Notes under the pieces: generated by a model
The model's input: the letters and a program-made list of their open reading frames with translations, nothing else
The model's database searches: none
Told to the model about the DNA's origin: nothing
Made by a program: the position numbers and the translations under genes
Part shown: in pieces, positions 21,450-33,434 of the stretch
Layout of the letters: each line of letters opens with the position of its first letter
Numbering within the stretch: position 1 is the stretch's first letter
Source: Gambelia wislizenii
Taxonomy: Eukaryota; Chordata; Lepidosauria; Squamata; Crotaphytidae
Assembly (NCBI GenBank): GCA_030847615.1
Contig: JAUMIR010000005.1
Span: 113,241,116 to 113,305,115, forward strand
DNA length: 64,000 bases
Reading direction: 5' to 3'

Positions 21450-23672
21450 TTGTTTGAAATATCATTTTGCAACAAGTCATAGCTCACCAGGAGAGATGTT
21501 TAAGGGTGGGTAATCTGTTCTTCCAAAGTGTTCCAATCAAACCTGTAGAGCCAGCAGGGAATGTTCCTTGCCAACCCCAACACCTAGCTTTTGAAGAGAA
21601 GCACTGAAAGTGTCTCCCAGAACCATCTCACTAGCTTGAAGAGCATTGAACTGATGTTGCTTGGAGCTCCATAGCTTGGAGATGAATCACTTTGACAATG
21701 CAATATTTCTTCATTCCTTTTCTGTTTGTTGGTATCCATTACCATGCTAGCAATTGTAGGTGGAAGGCATGTTTCTCCCACTCACTGTCAACTAATTGGG
21801 ATGCTTTAGCTACAGGACTGGAATAAGACATGCTGATACACTTTTTTAAAAATGTCAAATTTAAGAGGCCCTTCAAAATAAAAGGATTTTTTAAATTTTT
21901 TTTTTAAAAAATGTATTTTTAAAAGAAGATGACACTGAGAGTCCACTCAAACACTAAGGCCTTGAAGTTATAGCTTGGTTAGCTTGTGTGTAAATCCGGC
22001 ACTGCTGGATCTCTCTTTCTATACCCTGTTTCCTGAGAAATCATATCCTAGGGTTTAATGCTCTTCAATAAATATTTTTTTTTGTATTTTTACCCCAATA
22101 CAACCTTTTAGCATGGATTTAAGAGTCCATAATCATTTTTTAAATGTCTCAGTGTTCGTTTTAAACTGGATAAATACTATTGAAATACTTTAGTTCTCAA
22201 CTAGTGAAATTACTTTAAAAGTATATCCTGCTTATCTGTTCACTTTCAGTTAAAAACAAAAATGCAGGAAAGAAAGGCATAACTGGGGAACCCCTAAAGA
22301 AAAATGTTTGTGAAGTGATGACTGAGATAGGGTTTTAAATAGAATGTTAGACCAGATTATGTATCATGAGATGATACATGAATGAACCGCCCAATATATT
22401 ATTTGTTCATATTGCATTCAAGAGGATCTCAAAGTTGGACCACAGCTTGGTGTGTTTAAGTTTAATCCTTTGAGCTGACATGCTGAATGGCACATGAAGG
22501 GAACCTAAGGTATGGTTCACACATAAATTACATAAATTGATTTTAGAGATGTAATTAGACCCTATGTCTCATGGGTTGGAAATATGAAGCTCAGGGGACC
22601 ATGGCATTTATAAAACATGAGGTGACCACTATGACCCTATAATTCTTTTCCAGTTTATATTGTACTATGAGGGGGGAACTATTGAAAGGCTTCATCATAC
22701 ATTGCTAGCCCCTATGATCAAGTGTCCAAGGACTTTCTCACATTCCCTGTTACCCAGTAATTTGACTATTGCTGCAGATGATAGAAATAAATCATACAAA
22801 TACATCCCATGCCAGGTAAAAGTAATAATTTGAAAGCAGTTTGTCCAAGGACTACTGGAGTGCACAATATTCTTCTACCACAATTGTGGTGTTAGAAGAA
22901 CACTGGTGATATCCAGAGTTTATGTAAGCTTTGATTCACCTGTACCTGGCTTTAATGCTATACCTTATGTCAAGCTGTTGGTTTCTGACAATAGAATAGT
23001 AGCGGCTACTCAACAGTTAACCATCCCAAGACCCTTTCATCCCATTCTCTTGCTCTCTGGAAATATCTTTTCAAATGTGGTTAAAGGTGGAAGGGTAAAA
23101 AATGAAATGAGAAAGCCCCATCTGGTATCATTTTTTTTTGTTCCAAAATAAATACACACCCTTCACAATGCCCCCCACATTCTGAAGTGGGCCCTCAGCT
23201 CAGGATCTTTGGGTTGACCCCCTACCTACTGGTAAGGTTAAGGGCAGCAAAATGCTCTACAGGATTTAGGATAAAAATTAAAATAAGTCAGTTTAAATGA
23301 TGACACCAAAGTAATATTTATATTTATTTTACAAAACCCTAAATAGATTTAAATAATAAAAACCTACAATAATATTACACCGGGGGGGGGGGCTCCTACT
23401 CCCATCACCCCAGGTTACAGCCCTCTCAGCCCCCCTTGTGGGGGCCATGGCCTTCACTACAATCCAAAGCAGAGTTACAATCTGGCATAAATGAGTATTG
23501 ATTTCATTGGGTTTAAGATGCATATCTCCATTGGATTAAGTTCAATATAATGTTGTAATAGAATGTGTCCTTGAACTGATAGTTATAATCCTGTACAATT
23601 TTAATCCCATTGAATTAAACTAAGACATTCTGCAATCTCTAAAGTCCAGCTAAAGTTATAAATCCTATCATA
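21450..23672. other. Unassigned sequence
   Basis: No recognised exon, RNA or repeat. A run of ten or more G occurs at about 23,382-23,391. The 81-codon frame at 22,906-23,151 shows no known motif. Confidence 0.45.
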
Positions 23673-24620
23673 TGTCACCCCTTCACTGAACTACTTATTC
23701 TCAGACCACAAAAGAAAGCCATCAAAGTAGCTGCATGGAATAATAAGGCCTCATATTGGGAGGTACAAATACTCCCTCCCACACAAAAAAAACACCTTAA
23801 GAATATCCAGGGATAAGAGTCTTCTATCATCTGCAACACTACGGAGATTATCGGACATGGACAAAAATAGTGTCCCCGTCTTGTAGTCTCCTCTCCTACC
23901 CCACTCCCATCCCTGTAGTGGTTTAAAAAGAAAAGTTTTCAGACCTATCTTAATCACAGCTCTAAAATTGCTCTCCCCCCTCCAGCAGTCCAGGAGTGAA
24001 TGGAGCTCTCATGGAGCCTCATTCACTTCCTGGAAAGCAAATCCCCGCCATTCTCATGAGAGAACAATCACACAGGAAATTTGAAAATAAAAAACAAACT
24101 AAATGTCAAAATTAAAACCAAGCCCCCAAATACATTTTTTTAAAAAAGTAATTTGGGGAGGGGGGAAAGGGTGTCACTTACCTCGATGTCCTGATCTCAA
24201 ATGGAAGCATTCGACAGAGATGTCCCAGGGACCTCCCAGTGATGCTGGCATCGCACCAGCATAATGGGACACCTTCTCTCACACCTGTCATTCCATTACA
24301 GAAACGGAATGACAAGTCAATTCACAGCTTAAGCCATGAATAAAAAGGATTGTGGGGGAGACAGAAAAGGCACGGGGGTATAATGCCACAGGGACCCCAC
24401 CATCTAATATTCAAGCCCTTTGGCAATGTACTGTAGTCCCTGTAGTGGTATATTTAGCATGTCTGATAATCTCCTACCTCTCTCTCAAGACCACCCTTCC
24501 CTGGAACCTTATGAATGTGAGAACCACCCATCTTGGAAACCCTATACTTTGAGTCAAAAAGCCAGAGCTGATAATCAGGCCGTAATAGACTGGGGAGATA
24601 TTCCCCTACTACTGAGAAAG
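23673..24620 (-). repeat. Composite repeat copy 1: DIRS recombinase fragment with a nested DNA transposon
   Basis: Nearly identical to 36,141-37,136 in the same orientation. Read on the minus strand, the outer parts (24,620-24,475 and 23,842-23,673) encode a DIRS tyrosine recombinase fragment: 'GGSHIHKVPGKGGLEREVG', then after the nested element 'DDRRLLSLDILK' and, around 23,700-23,760, 'FHAATLMAFFCGLRIS' with the first catalytic arginine. Both copies share the nested insertion at the same base, so the unit was duplicated after that insertion. The right edge abuts the broken 3' end of the L1. Confidence 0.85.
23843..24474. mobile_element. DNA transposon, TIR GGAGATTATC family, copy 1
   Basis: Terminal inverted repeats GGAGATTATCGGACATG (left) and CATGTCTGATAATCTCC (right) are flanked by TAC on both sides (23,840-23,842 and 24,475-24,477), suggesting a 3-base target duplication. 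Removing it rejoins the DIRS recombinase. There is no visible transposase. It includes the palindromic TGCTGGCATCGCACCAGCA near 24,244-24,262. The superfamily is unknown to me; a 3-base duplication would fit Harbinger-like elements, but the TIR is not one I recognise. Confidence 0.75.
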
Positions 24621-24639
24621 ACACATTATTGGATGTTTG

Positions 24640-27600
24640 ATATTTTGTGCCCATTTTATCATGGGTTCTTTGATTATTTCTTCCTCACAGTCCCAGTCTA
24701 ATAATTCTTTGTGAATCCTAGATAGGTCTTTCTGTCTTTACGAGGTCAGTATTTCTTCCATTTTTGAATTCTTTTTCTTTCTACCATAAAGTTTGATATC
24801 TAACTTTAGTTTTTTCCCAAATTTGTCTATATAACCACCAATGACATACTATACCTTGTGATTTTAGTTGATCATGGGATTTTATTGTTGGTTGGTTATT
24901 ATTCCAATCTATGAGGTCTTGATATTTTAACCATTTCACACCTAAAATCTGTTCCCTTCTATAGAAGGCTTCCTGAGGAGATATCCAATTTGGGGTGTTA
25001 GCCACTATTTTGGCCTTATATTTTTTTTTTCCATACCCGCAGTAGTCGTCTTCTTATATAGTGGTTGTCAATATCATTATTAACCATATCTTTATTAAAC
25101 CACAAATAAGCGTGCCACCCATATCTCAGATCTTCTCCTATTGCTAATATATCTTCCTTATGTAGCTTTATCCAACACTTAATCCATTCTAAACAACAGG
25201 TATGGAAATATAATTTAAGATTAGGCAATCCTAGACCTCCTCTACTCTTTACATCTAGTAAGTTTTTTAATTTTATCTTTGATTTTTTTCCCTTGCCATA
25301 TAAACTTAGTTATTTCTTTTTGCCATTTATATATAATGCTGTCATCATTAACAATGGGAATTGTCTGGAAAAGAAAGAGAATTTTCAGAAGTATGCACAT
25401 CTTTATTATTGAGATTCTTCCTAAGAAGGATAAACTCAGTCTTGACCATTTCACCAAAACTTCCATAACAGTTTTCCATAATTTTTGATAGTTATTCCTC
25501 ATCAGTTCACTGTTATTTTTTTGTGATAGAAACTCCCAAGTATTTTATTCTGTTTTCCCAGTTATAACCAGATGTCTCTATGATCCATTCATTTTCCACT
25601 TTTGTTAAGTTGAATGCCAACATCGCTGTTTTGTTCTTATTTATTTTCAACCCTGAAATCATTGCAAATTCTTTCAGTATTTTTACCACTTCCACAATAT
25701 TTTCTTCAGGGTTATCTACAATCAGCATCACGTCATCTGCGTAAGGTCTAATTTTTATTTCCCTTCCTTTAATTTTTATCCCTTTAATTTGAGATTTTTT
25801 AATATTGTTAATTAATAACTCCATCACCAAAATGAATAATAGTGGAGATATTGGACAACCTTGTCTAGTGCCCCTTGATATGTCAATTAGTTTGGTATTT
25901 TCCCCATTAATAATTATCGTAGCTATTTGAATTGAGTATATAGCTCTAACCCACTTTCTAAATTCAGTTCCACAATTTATTTTTTCCAACGTCTTAATTA
26001 TCAGGGGCCAGCTCACACTGTCAAAGGCTTTCTCGATATCCAAAAAAATCATTGCCGCCTTTTTATCGGGATGTTTCCTATAGTATTCTGTAGCATTCAA
26101 TAAAATCCTCATATTCTCTTTAATATGTCTATTTGGAAGAAAACCGTTTTGTTCCTCTTTTATCCAACTTGTTAAAACTGTTTTTAATCTATATGCTAAT
26201 ATATCTGTGAATATCTTATAATCTTGATTTAACAAGGATATAGCTCTATAATTAACTACATCATATGGGCCTCTTCCTTCCTTATGTATTAAACTGATTT
26301 GAGCTTGTTTCCAAGATGTTGGCATACTTTTATCTTTTATCTTATTCAATAACTTTTGAAATGGAGTGATTACTTGGTGTTCTAAGGCTTTATAATAAGC
26401 CATAGGGAATCCATCAGGTCCGGGTGTTTTACCCATTTTTCCTCTTTTTATGGTGGAAACAATCTCTTCTCTCGTTATTGTTCATTTAGTTTTTTCCTTT
26501 GATCTTCTGCAATTGTCATTAATCCATTTTTATTTAAGAATTCTTCCATTTTTTTCTCTGGGGTTGTTCTTCCTTGAAAGAGCTGTGTGTAAAATTCAAA
26601 AAAAGGCACTTTTAATCGACTTCTGATCATGTTTTATTTTCCCATTGATTTTTATTCCTTGAATTCCATTTCTTTCACGTTTTTGTCTAATTTGATATGC
26701 TAACAATTTTCTAGGCTTATTAGCATACTCAAAGTATTTTTTGTTTATTTATTCTTAATTTTTCCCCTAAGTCTTCTGCTAATATGATGTCTAATTGTTT
26801 TTGTAATATCTTTATCTCTTCACTAATTTTTACTTTTGCTGGTTCTTTTTTTAACTGAGATTCCTTTTATTTAATTAGACCACTTATTTTTTCTATCTTC
26901 TCTTTTTCTTTTCTTTTCCTGATAGCCTTTTGCTGTATAAAGAATCCCCGCATCACAGCTTTACCAGCATCCCATATCATTGTAAAATCCATACCTTCCG
27001 TATTATTTTCTTCAAAGTACAGGTCAATTCAGTCTCTATCTTTATTCAGAATGTTTTTATCTTTTAATAAAGACTCATCGAATTGCCAATTCCATTCAGA
27101 TTTTTCATTCTGTACAATCAACAAAATGGCGTTATGGTCAGACATGTTCCTAGGTAATATATCTGTTTTAACTACCTTTGATGCCCATAATTTTGAAATT
27201 AGGAACATGTCTAACCTCACCAAAGACTTATGCCTTTCTGAGCAAAATCTATATTCTTTGTCTGTTTTATATCTTAATCTCCAAACATCTTGCAAGTCTA
27301 GTTCTTCCATCAAATGGAAGAAGGTTTGAGGAAGTTTATCCTGATCCTTTATTTCTTTTTCAGATTTTCTATCAAGTGTTGGGTTTATCACCCCATTATA
27401 ATCCCCCATCAATAATAAATGATCATATTTGAATTGTTTTATCTTCATCAACAAATCCACGTAAAATTTTTATTTTTTGTCCATTGGACCATATGCTCCA
27501 GCAATTAAGTATTTTCTATGTTTATATTTATCTCCACCCCAATTAAATGTCCCAATGTGTCATTAAAAATTTCTTTTGAATCAAACTTATTATTTACATA

Positions 27601-27827
27601 AAGTATAACACCCTTTTTTTGGTCTTAGCTGAAGACATATATACTTTGCCCAAACCTTTATTTATTATTAGGTGTTTGTCAGTTTGTTTAATTTTGGATT
27701 CTTGTAGACATACAATATCTAGTTTTTGTTTATTCAAATAATGAAAAAAATTTCTACGTTTCTGGAGTGAATTAAGTCCTTTAATATTCCATGACAATAT
27801 TTTCAAATTCACCATTGTCATTTTCAA
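24640..27827 (-). pseudogene. L1 ORF2: endonuclease and reverse transcriptase, frames broken
   Basis: From its start at 27,827 the endonuclease shows 'LKILSWNIKGLNS' and 'DIVCLQESK', the conserved N and E sites of APE endonucleases. A later piece (27,460-27,029) has 'LLLMGDYNGVINP' and 'LPRNMSDHNAILL', the catalytic D-x-N and S-D-H blocks. The reverse transcriptase is one open frame of 307 codons (26,436-25,513) starting with 'GKTPGPDGFPMAYY'. It has 'FLDIEKAFDSVSW', 'GTRQGCPISPLLF' and the catalytic 'YADD' at 25,732-25,743. Beyond it, pieces at 25,502-25,242, 25,228-25,016 and 25,005-24,781 carry the C-terminal part. The intact reverse transcriptase catalytic block suggests moderate age. Confidence 0.9.
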
Positions 27828-27871
27828 TTTTTCTGATATTTTCTAATCTTATATAAATCTATTCTTTCTTT

Positions 27872-28907
27872 TCACAAATTTTCGTCTTCTTCAGCTTCTT
27901 CTTCTCCTTCTTCATCATCATCTGCTTCACTTCGTTTCGCACCATCTCTCTTTTCTTCTACCTCTTCTTCCTCCTCTACCTTCTCCTTGTCCATCCCAGC
28001 CTCTCTATTTTGGTTTTTTCCTTCTGTTCTTGAGTATTCTGTTCTTCTGTTCGTTGAAATTCTCTTTAATATTTCATTCAAAATTCTTTAGCTTCTACAA
28101 TGTTGTTTATTTTTATAGTTTTTTGCTTATATTTAAATGATAAGCCTTCCACCTATCCCATCTATAGCTTATATATTTTTTTTTTCTTAACTGAAACATT
28201 AAAAAAATATATATTTTTTTCATAATATTTCAGCTGGAATATCTTTCAATATCAGTACATCCTCACCCTGTATTTGGAGATTCTTTATGTAATTTTTTTG
28301 GTAACATTTAATCTCTAATTTTTCTCCTCACAAATGTAACAACGGTATTGCCCGGAAATTTTCTTTGAGTATTTGATTTATTACGCAGTCTAAACATTCT
28401 GTCAATCTCAAATTCAATCTGTTCCGTAGTTATGCCTAGAAATTCAGCTATTGGTGAAATCAGTCTATCCGGAAGATTTTCATCCTTCTGTTCTGACAAA
28501 CCCCTCAATTTAATACAATGTTCTCTTTGTTTTAATTCTGTAATTAAGGTGTCATCTATTTGTTTAAGCAAATTATCATCCATTTTTTCCATTTTCTCTT
28601 CCAGTTTTATAGTTTTATCCTCTATCAAATTTACATTCTGGTCAGTTTTTTCTAAGTGAACCGACACGTCATCTATAGATTTTTTAAATTCTCTAATTTC
28701 AGCTCAAATCTCTTGTTTTATTTCTGCCTTTAAGTCTCTCATTTCTTTTCTCAATTCTTTTGCTTCATTTTTCAGATCATGACCTATTCTTTTTATCTCC
28801 TTTAGAACTACTGTTTGATCCACCATTTTTACTGGAGCCTCTAAAGAGAGTCTTCTTGTAAATTGTAAAGTAGCCTGTTCCGTTCTTTTTCTAGTTGTTC
28901 TTGACAT
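27872..28907 (-). pseudogene. L1 ORF1 (RNA-binding chaperone) remnant
   Basis: The start at 28,907 gives a basic N-terminus and then a coiled-coil-like run with E and K heptads ('LRKEMRDLKAEIKQEI'). A single in-frame TGA (28,704-28,706, compatible with CGA to TGA decay) separates it from the next 119 codons (28,667-28,308). Those continue the coiled coil and then give an RRM-like segment containing 'CIKLRGLSE' and a C-terminal 'FPGNTVVTFVRRKIRD'. After a frame change, 28,081-27,872 encodes a strongly acidic tail rich in E and D. ORF1 proteins bind L1 RNA as trimers. The acidic tail is unusual to my eye. Confidence 0.75.
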
Positions 28908-30424
28908 TTTCTATTTTTGGTTCTCTTTCTTATATAATTAACCGCAAGTTTACCTCCTTTTAATCCTTTATAAATTTTTATTTTCTCCCCCCTTCTTTTC
29001 CTAACTCCGCTTTCTTTTCTTCCAGCTTATATCAATCAACAAATTATAAATTTAGTACTTCTAGATACTTCTAACCACTTTTCCAAGCACTATGTCCACT
29101 TTATCAAAACATTTTGTGTTTCTGTTCATACTTAAATTATTTAACTCATCCTTACCATCTTTAACTATTTTAGAATAATATAACACTTTTCAGAATGTCA
29201 ATTCTTACAAATAAATTATAACAAGTGAATTATAACACAATTCAACACCCACTGCTTGCCCTTCCCCTTTGAATTAATTCATTCAAAAAAACCCCTCCCA
29301 GTTAAATTAAAAACAAACACAAAAACCAAAAAGTTAATGACCCGACCAGTGTACAATTAATTAGCAATTAACAATTTATCCCAATATGACTCAATGTATA
29401 TCATCCGTCATACACCCCTTTATATCAAATTTATCAATATCAGAATATCAGAATATATCGGAATATATTTGTCACTTTCAGAATCATTTTATATCAATTA
29501 CTTATCTATATATTAATTAATATTTCAATCATCCACCATTAAATCACCATAAATTTTATCTCTATTTATAATTATTAATTATTAATTAATTAACTTTCTT
29601 TGTCACACCATTCACTTCCCACTTCCAATTTCACCTCTTTGGACTCGATGACTTGAAATTCTGATGGTCTACATTCCAATTTCTGTTCCTGGCCAATTCT
29701 TTCTTTCACAGTCTGGTGATCCCCAGTTCTTTTAAATCCCCTTCTGTCTTCTTCCTCGTTGATTAGTTTTCCTTATCCTCTATAAGATTTGTCTCTGTGT
29801 TCAGTTTCTTGGAACCTTTTACAACCTCTTTTTATCCTTTACGACTTTGCACGCTTTATGGCTATGCAGATTCCCAAACTTTCTCTATTTCGTCAGTCAG
29901 CGGAGAAGCTACAAGGCTTAAAGGCACAGGCTTCTTTCTTTTTCCAAAAGTAAGTACACACAATATTCTCTTCCCATTCAAATTCAATCCATTCAGTCCT
30001 TTAAGTTCTTGAAACAAACCATTTCTATTGTAAACTGTTCTTCCCTTTATTCTTTAGACTTTCAAAATTTCTCCCGCTTTGTTGATACGTTTATTCCACC
30101 TGCTTCAATTTCTAATGGCTGTTGATATGTCCTGAGAAAGAATATTAAACCTTCAGGCTAAACCTTAATATTTTTAAAATCGACGGTGAGGTTTTTGCCA
30201 TAAAATGGTGCTGCGGTTGTGGTAGTGTTGGCTCTCAGCTCCTTTAGGTCCCTTAACTCAAATATTTAAGTATCAGGGAAACCTAGCCCGAGCCTATTTG
30301 TGCCCCCTTCATCCCCCTTGTTCCTCGTGGGAGTAAATATTTGGCCAAACCTGACCCTTCACCACGCTGTGGTAGTTACACTTCCAAGGCTCAGGAGCTT
30401 TTCGGAAAAGCCTCACCACCTTGC
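28908..30424 (-). other. L1 5' UTR and leader
   Basis: Non-coding sequence upstream of ORF1 on the minus strand. The outermost 400 bases are richer in G and C than the body and start GGCAAGGTGGTGAGGC, which is likely the 5' end and internal promoter area. The 5' boundary at 30,424 is approximate. Confidence 0.55.
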
Positions 30425-31410
30425 CATATGTTGACCGGAAGCCCTATCACACGTTTTTAAAAGCAGAAGGAACCCCCAACAATACAGTATTGTATTTAGT
30501 CCATCAGCTTGCCACAGTGAATAATACATTCTGTTTAAAGCATAAGAATCAGAAAGATATTTACAAAGTTAATTGCTGTGTTAAATATATTTGTTACAAA
30601 AAAAAACACCAAACAAACCCACACCTACCTCATAGGATAAGGCTGTTCATGTAGTATTCACAAAAGTTCAGTACAGTATCCACATGAAATGAAGTATGTA
30701 TTGAACTCAATTGTAGTTTATGGAGTACATCAAGATTAAGTTCAATTCATACTCAGTACTACTTCTTTAATAGCTCCACAGTTATACTTACACAACTGAC
30801 AGTAAACTGGTGGCCTTGAGGCCAGTATTTTTGGTGAAGTAGTCAACATGTTGACTATCAAGTATGATGTACAGTATGAAGACCTATTTGGTGCCAGGTT
30901 ATCTCTGTTCTTTGGTGATATATTCTGTTCATGTCTTCACTGATAAACTACAGTTACAAACATTATAAAATTTCCTGAGATATCATTTCTCTTACAAGTA
31001 CTCCTATAGTAATCCTAAGGCAAATCTTTAAACAGTGGCATAAATGATTTGTGCCGTAAAGCTAAGTGCTCTATAAAGCCAGCCAATTCAATAGGCAAAT
31101 CTTAAAATCTAGCCATTACAAAGCAATGATTGCCTAGCTGTTCATGCTAGAAAAGAAAATCAGTAATCTTCCACATGGAACAAAATAATGGCATTAGATA
31201 CCACAAAGGAGAGAATTAAAGCACAAGGTTGCCATAATTTAAATGACACAAAGCAATGATTCCTGCTTTTGATGGTTATCTTACAGTTGCCTTAACTTTG
31301 AGATATGACATGAGCTAAATGAAATATTTGTATATCTCAGATGTGGAAGTTCCATAAAACTATGTTTTGGCTATTTTTGCTCGAGAAGATGGAAAATGCA
31401 CACTAAGAAA
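30425..31410. other. Unassigned sequence
   Basis: No recognised gene. An imperfect inverted repeat spans 30,688-30,768 (AGTATGTATTGAACTCAATT against AAGTTCAATTCATACTCAGT). Confidence 0.45.
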
Positions 31411-32345
31411 TGTTTGGAATGTTAATGTGCCCTACTAACCCTCCCCACAAAATCTCATAATTGGAAATATTGGACACTTTTTGGAGTCAGGTTGGCTGGG
31501 ACAACACAGAAAAGGTCAGTTGGAGGTCACAATGACCTGGATGTGAATTATGGAAAGGAAGCCCATATTAGTGTTGTGTGGAAGCCCCTTAGTAAACACA
31601 GTCATTAACAAGGTATGTGCTAATCCTTTCTTCCAGCCTTGGGTGCCTCAACAATGATTCATTCAATCAAACCATTAAGTGACCATTCCCAAATCTAGTC
31701 CTATGGAGATCTCTCCTATACCTCCTCCTGTCCAGCCCTGTGAGGTTGCCATAAACCCATCAATTTCTATCTCCCAGCCATTCACACAATCAGTTGAATT
31801 CTGGTTTCCTTTGTCTATCCCATGGGAAAGCCATCCAAGTTTTGTCCTAACCAGAGTAACCTTTTAGGATGTGAAATAGGGTATAAATATCAGTCCCCTG
31901 ATAATATAAAGGTGTGCCACAGTGGATGAACCTGGCCACTCTCTTTCTCAGTCCACCCCAGATCAGAACTTGCTGTGCTAACTTGTCTGAATATATCTTA
32001 GCTGCACGAAACTCTACTATATTCAAGACTGGTAGCTATCATCCTATATTCCTGAGTCTCTCCCCCTATTCAGTCTCTCTGCCTTACTCCCCTATAGCCT
32101 TGTATGGTTCTTTGGAACATGTGTTGCATGTGTGAGTTCGCTTTATGTTGTTTCCAGTAAAAATACTTCATTTCACTTTAAACTAGAGTGCTCTCTACAG
32201 TTAGTACTGGTTATACATAGGTAAAAAGATCTTGAAGTTATCTGCTTCTTGCAGGCTTCTGTTTCAGCTAATAATTCCCACAGATAGATTTTAGCGTCAC
32301 CTGTGGGTCTCTAAAGTATCCTCCCCACCTCTTAGGGTGACAGGG
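31411..32345 (+). mobile_element. LTR-like repeat, copy A (plus strand)
   Basis: Aligns over most of its length with the minus-strand copy at 46,340-47,367 and in parts with 3,397-4,200. It begins TGTTTGGAATGTTAATG, has a TATA-like GTATAAATAT at 31,881-31,890, and downstream has GTTAGTACTGG and ACATAGGT blocks. The TATA box and following transcribed-looking part fit a U3-R-U5 layout. No viral gene flanks it. The end at about 32,345 is where similarity to copy B fades. Confidence 0.7.
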
Positions 32346-32469
32346 AGGCAACAAATGTCTGATCTGGTATATGTAGACATCTAGCTTAATTACTCTAAAA
32401 ATTTCTACAGACAAGTGTAGACAGACAATAAAGCAGAGTCTCAGGTGGAAAGAGTAACATTTGCTGACC

Positions 32470-33200
32470 AATTCAAGGAAATAAAGAGACCAGACACAAG
32501 AGATGGGATGAAATAAAAGGGTGTTTATTTAACCCTACCTATTCATTTCCTTCTAAAGGTCTTCAGTGGGGGAAGGCAACCTAGTGAGGGAGCAGTTGAG
32601 GCAGTAGATCTATCCAAGATGACACCCCTCACCTTTCCTGGGTGGACACCTGGGTCCTGGACAGAAGGGTTGACCTTCCAGATGCTTCTGTCCCCTTAGG
32701 CCACATCACCTTAAGTGGCCCTTCTAGAGACCCTGTGTTCACCAAAATTGGTGCCAAGGTATACACTGAAATCTATACCTCCCCCATTTTCTGTTCAAAA
32801 TACAGGAAACTTACCTATTTACACACCACCCTGGCTAATTTTCCCATTGCCACCTACCATAGTATGGGGTAGGCAAAAACAACAAAAACAAACAAACAAC
32901 AAAAAAAAACTGGGAAAAGGGGGTAAAAAAATGCTACCCGGCCCTGAAGCAACCATTATCACACTATGTCAGCAGCGGGAGGGTGGGCCAATTATTGAGG
33001 GAAAGAGGAAGAGGCAGGGGGAGGCAGGGCTCTATATAGCCTCTGACTCTGCCCCCTGTCTTCCAAGCGCTGGGGCATGCACCCAAGCACTATCTTCCTG
33101 GTCTCCTTTTCCCTCTCATCTGGCAAAGGCAGCTCCCCACCACCAAACAGCTGCACTGAACGAGGGAGGGGGAGCTAGCTGGATTCTACAACTGTATCAG
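32470..33200. mobile_element. DIRS-type element terminal region
   Basis: The first 110 bases are the reverse complement of the 3' end of the DIRS element at 2,700-2,812 (shared TGGGATGAAATAAAAGGGTG and TTTAACCCTACCTATT). It then continues to a TATA-like TCTATATAGCC at about 33,031-33,041 and a C-rich leader, which resembles the layout at 54,280-54,330. It could be a minus-strand 3' end or, because DIRS1-type elements have inverted termini, a plus-strand 5' end. I lean to the 5' end because of the promoter-like part, but cannot decide. Confidence 0.6.
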
Positions 33201-33280
33201 AATAGCCAGTTCTCTACTTCCATGAAATCATTTGAAAGTTTCCATTGGGCAAAATGCAGAATTCCTCATTGCGTGTGTGT

Positions 33281-33434
33281 CAGGGGTGGTGAAAATGTGG
33301 CCTTCCAGATGTTGGACTATGTCTCCCCTCACCTTAGATGTGGCAATGGTGGGTAAACCTAATGGTTATGATGGGTAAACCTATTGGATGTTACAATTCA
33401 CCAGCATCTTGGGGACCACATATTCCTCACCCAT
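33281..33434. mobile_element. hAT-like MITE
   Basis: The left end CAGGGGTGGTGAAAATGTGG with CCTTCCAGATG and the right end CATCTTGGGGACC with ACATATTCCTCACCC form imperfect inverted repeats. This resembles a widespread short hAT family carrying a CTCCAGATGTTGGACTAC block. No target duplication seen. Confidence 0.65.

Larger units (their letters stand above)
24621..30424 (-). mobile_element. L1-clade LINE, near full length but 3'-truncated
   Basis: Minus-strand L1 with a GC-richer 5' UTR (about 28,908-30,424), ORF1 (27,872-28,907) and ORF2 (24,640-27,827). ORF2 stops short at 'KWAQNI' near 24,640, where the L1 at 40.4-45.2 kb continues for another 250 or so codons. L1 copies are normally truncated at the 5' end, so losing the 3' end while keeping the 5' UTR points to later deletion or recombination at the boundary with the composite repeat. 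Confidence 0.88.
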
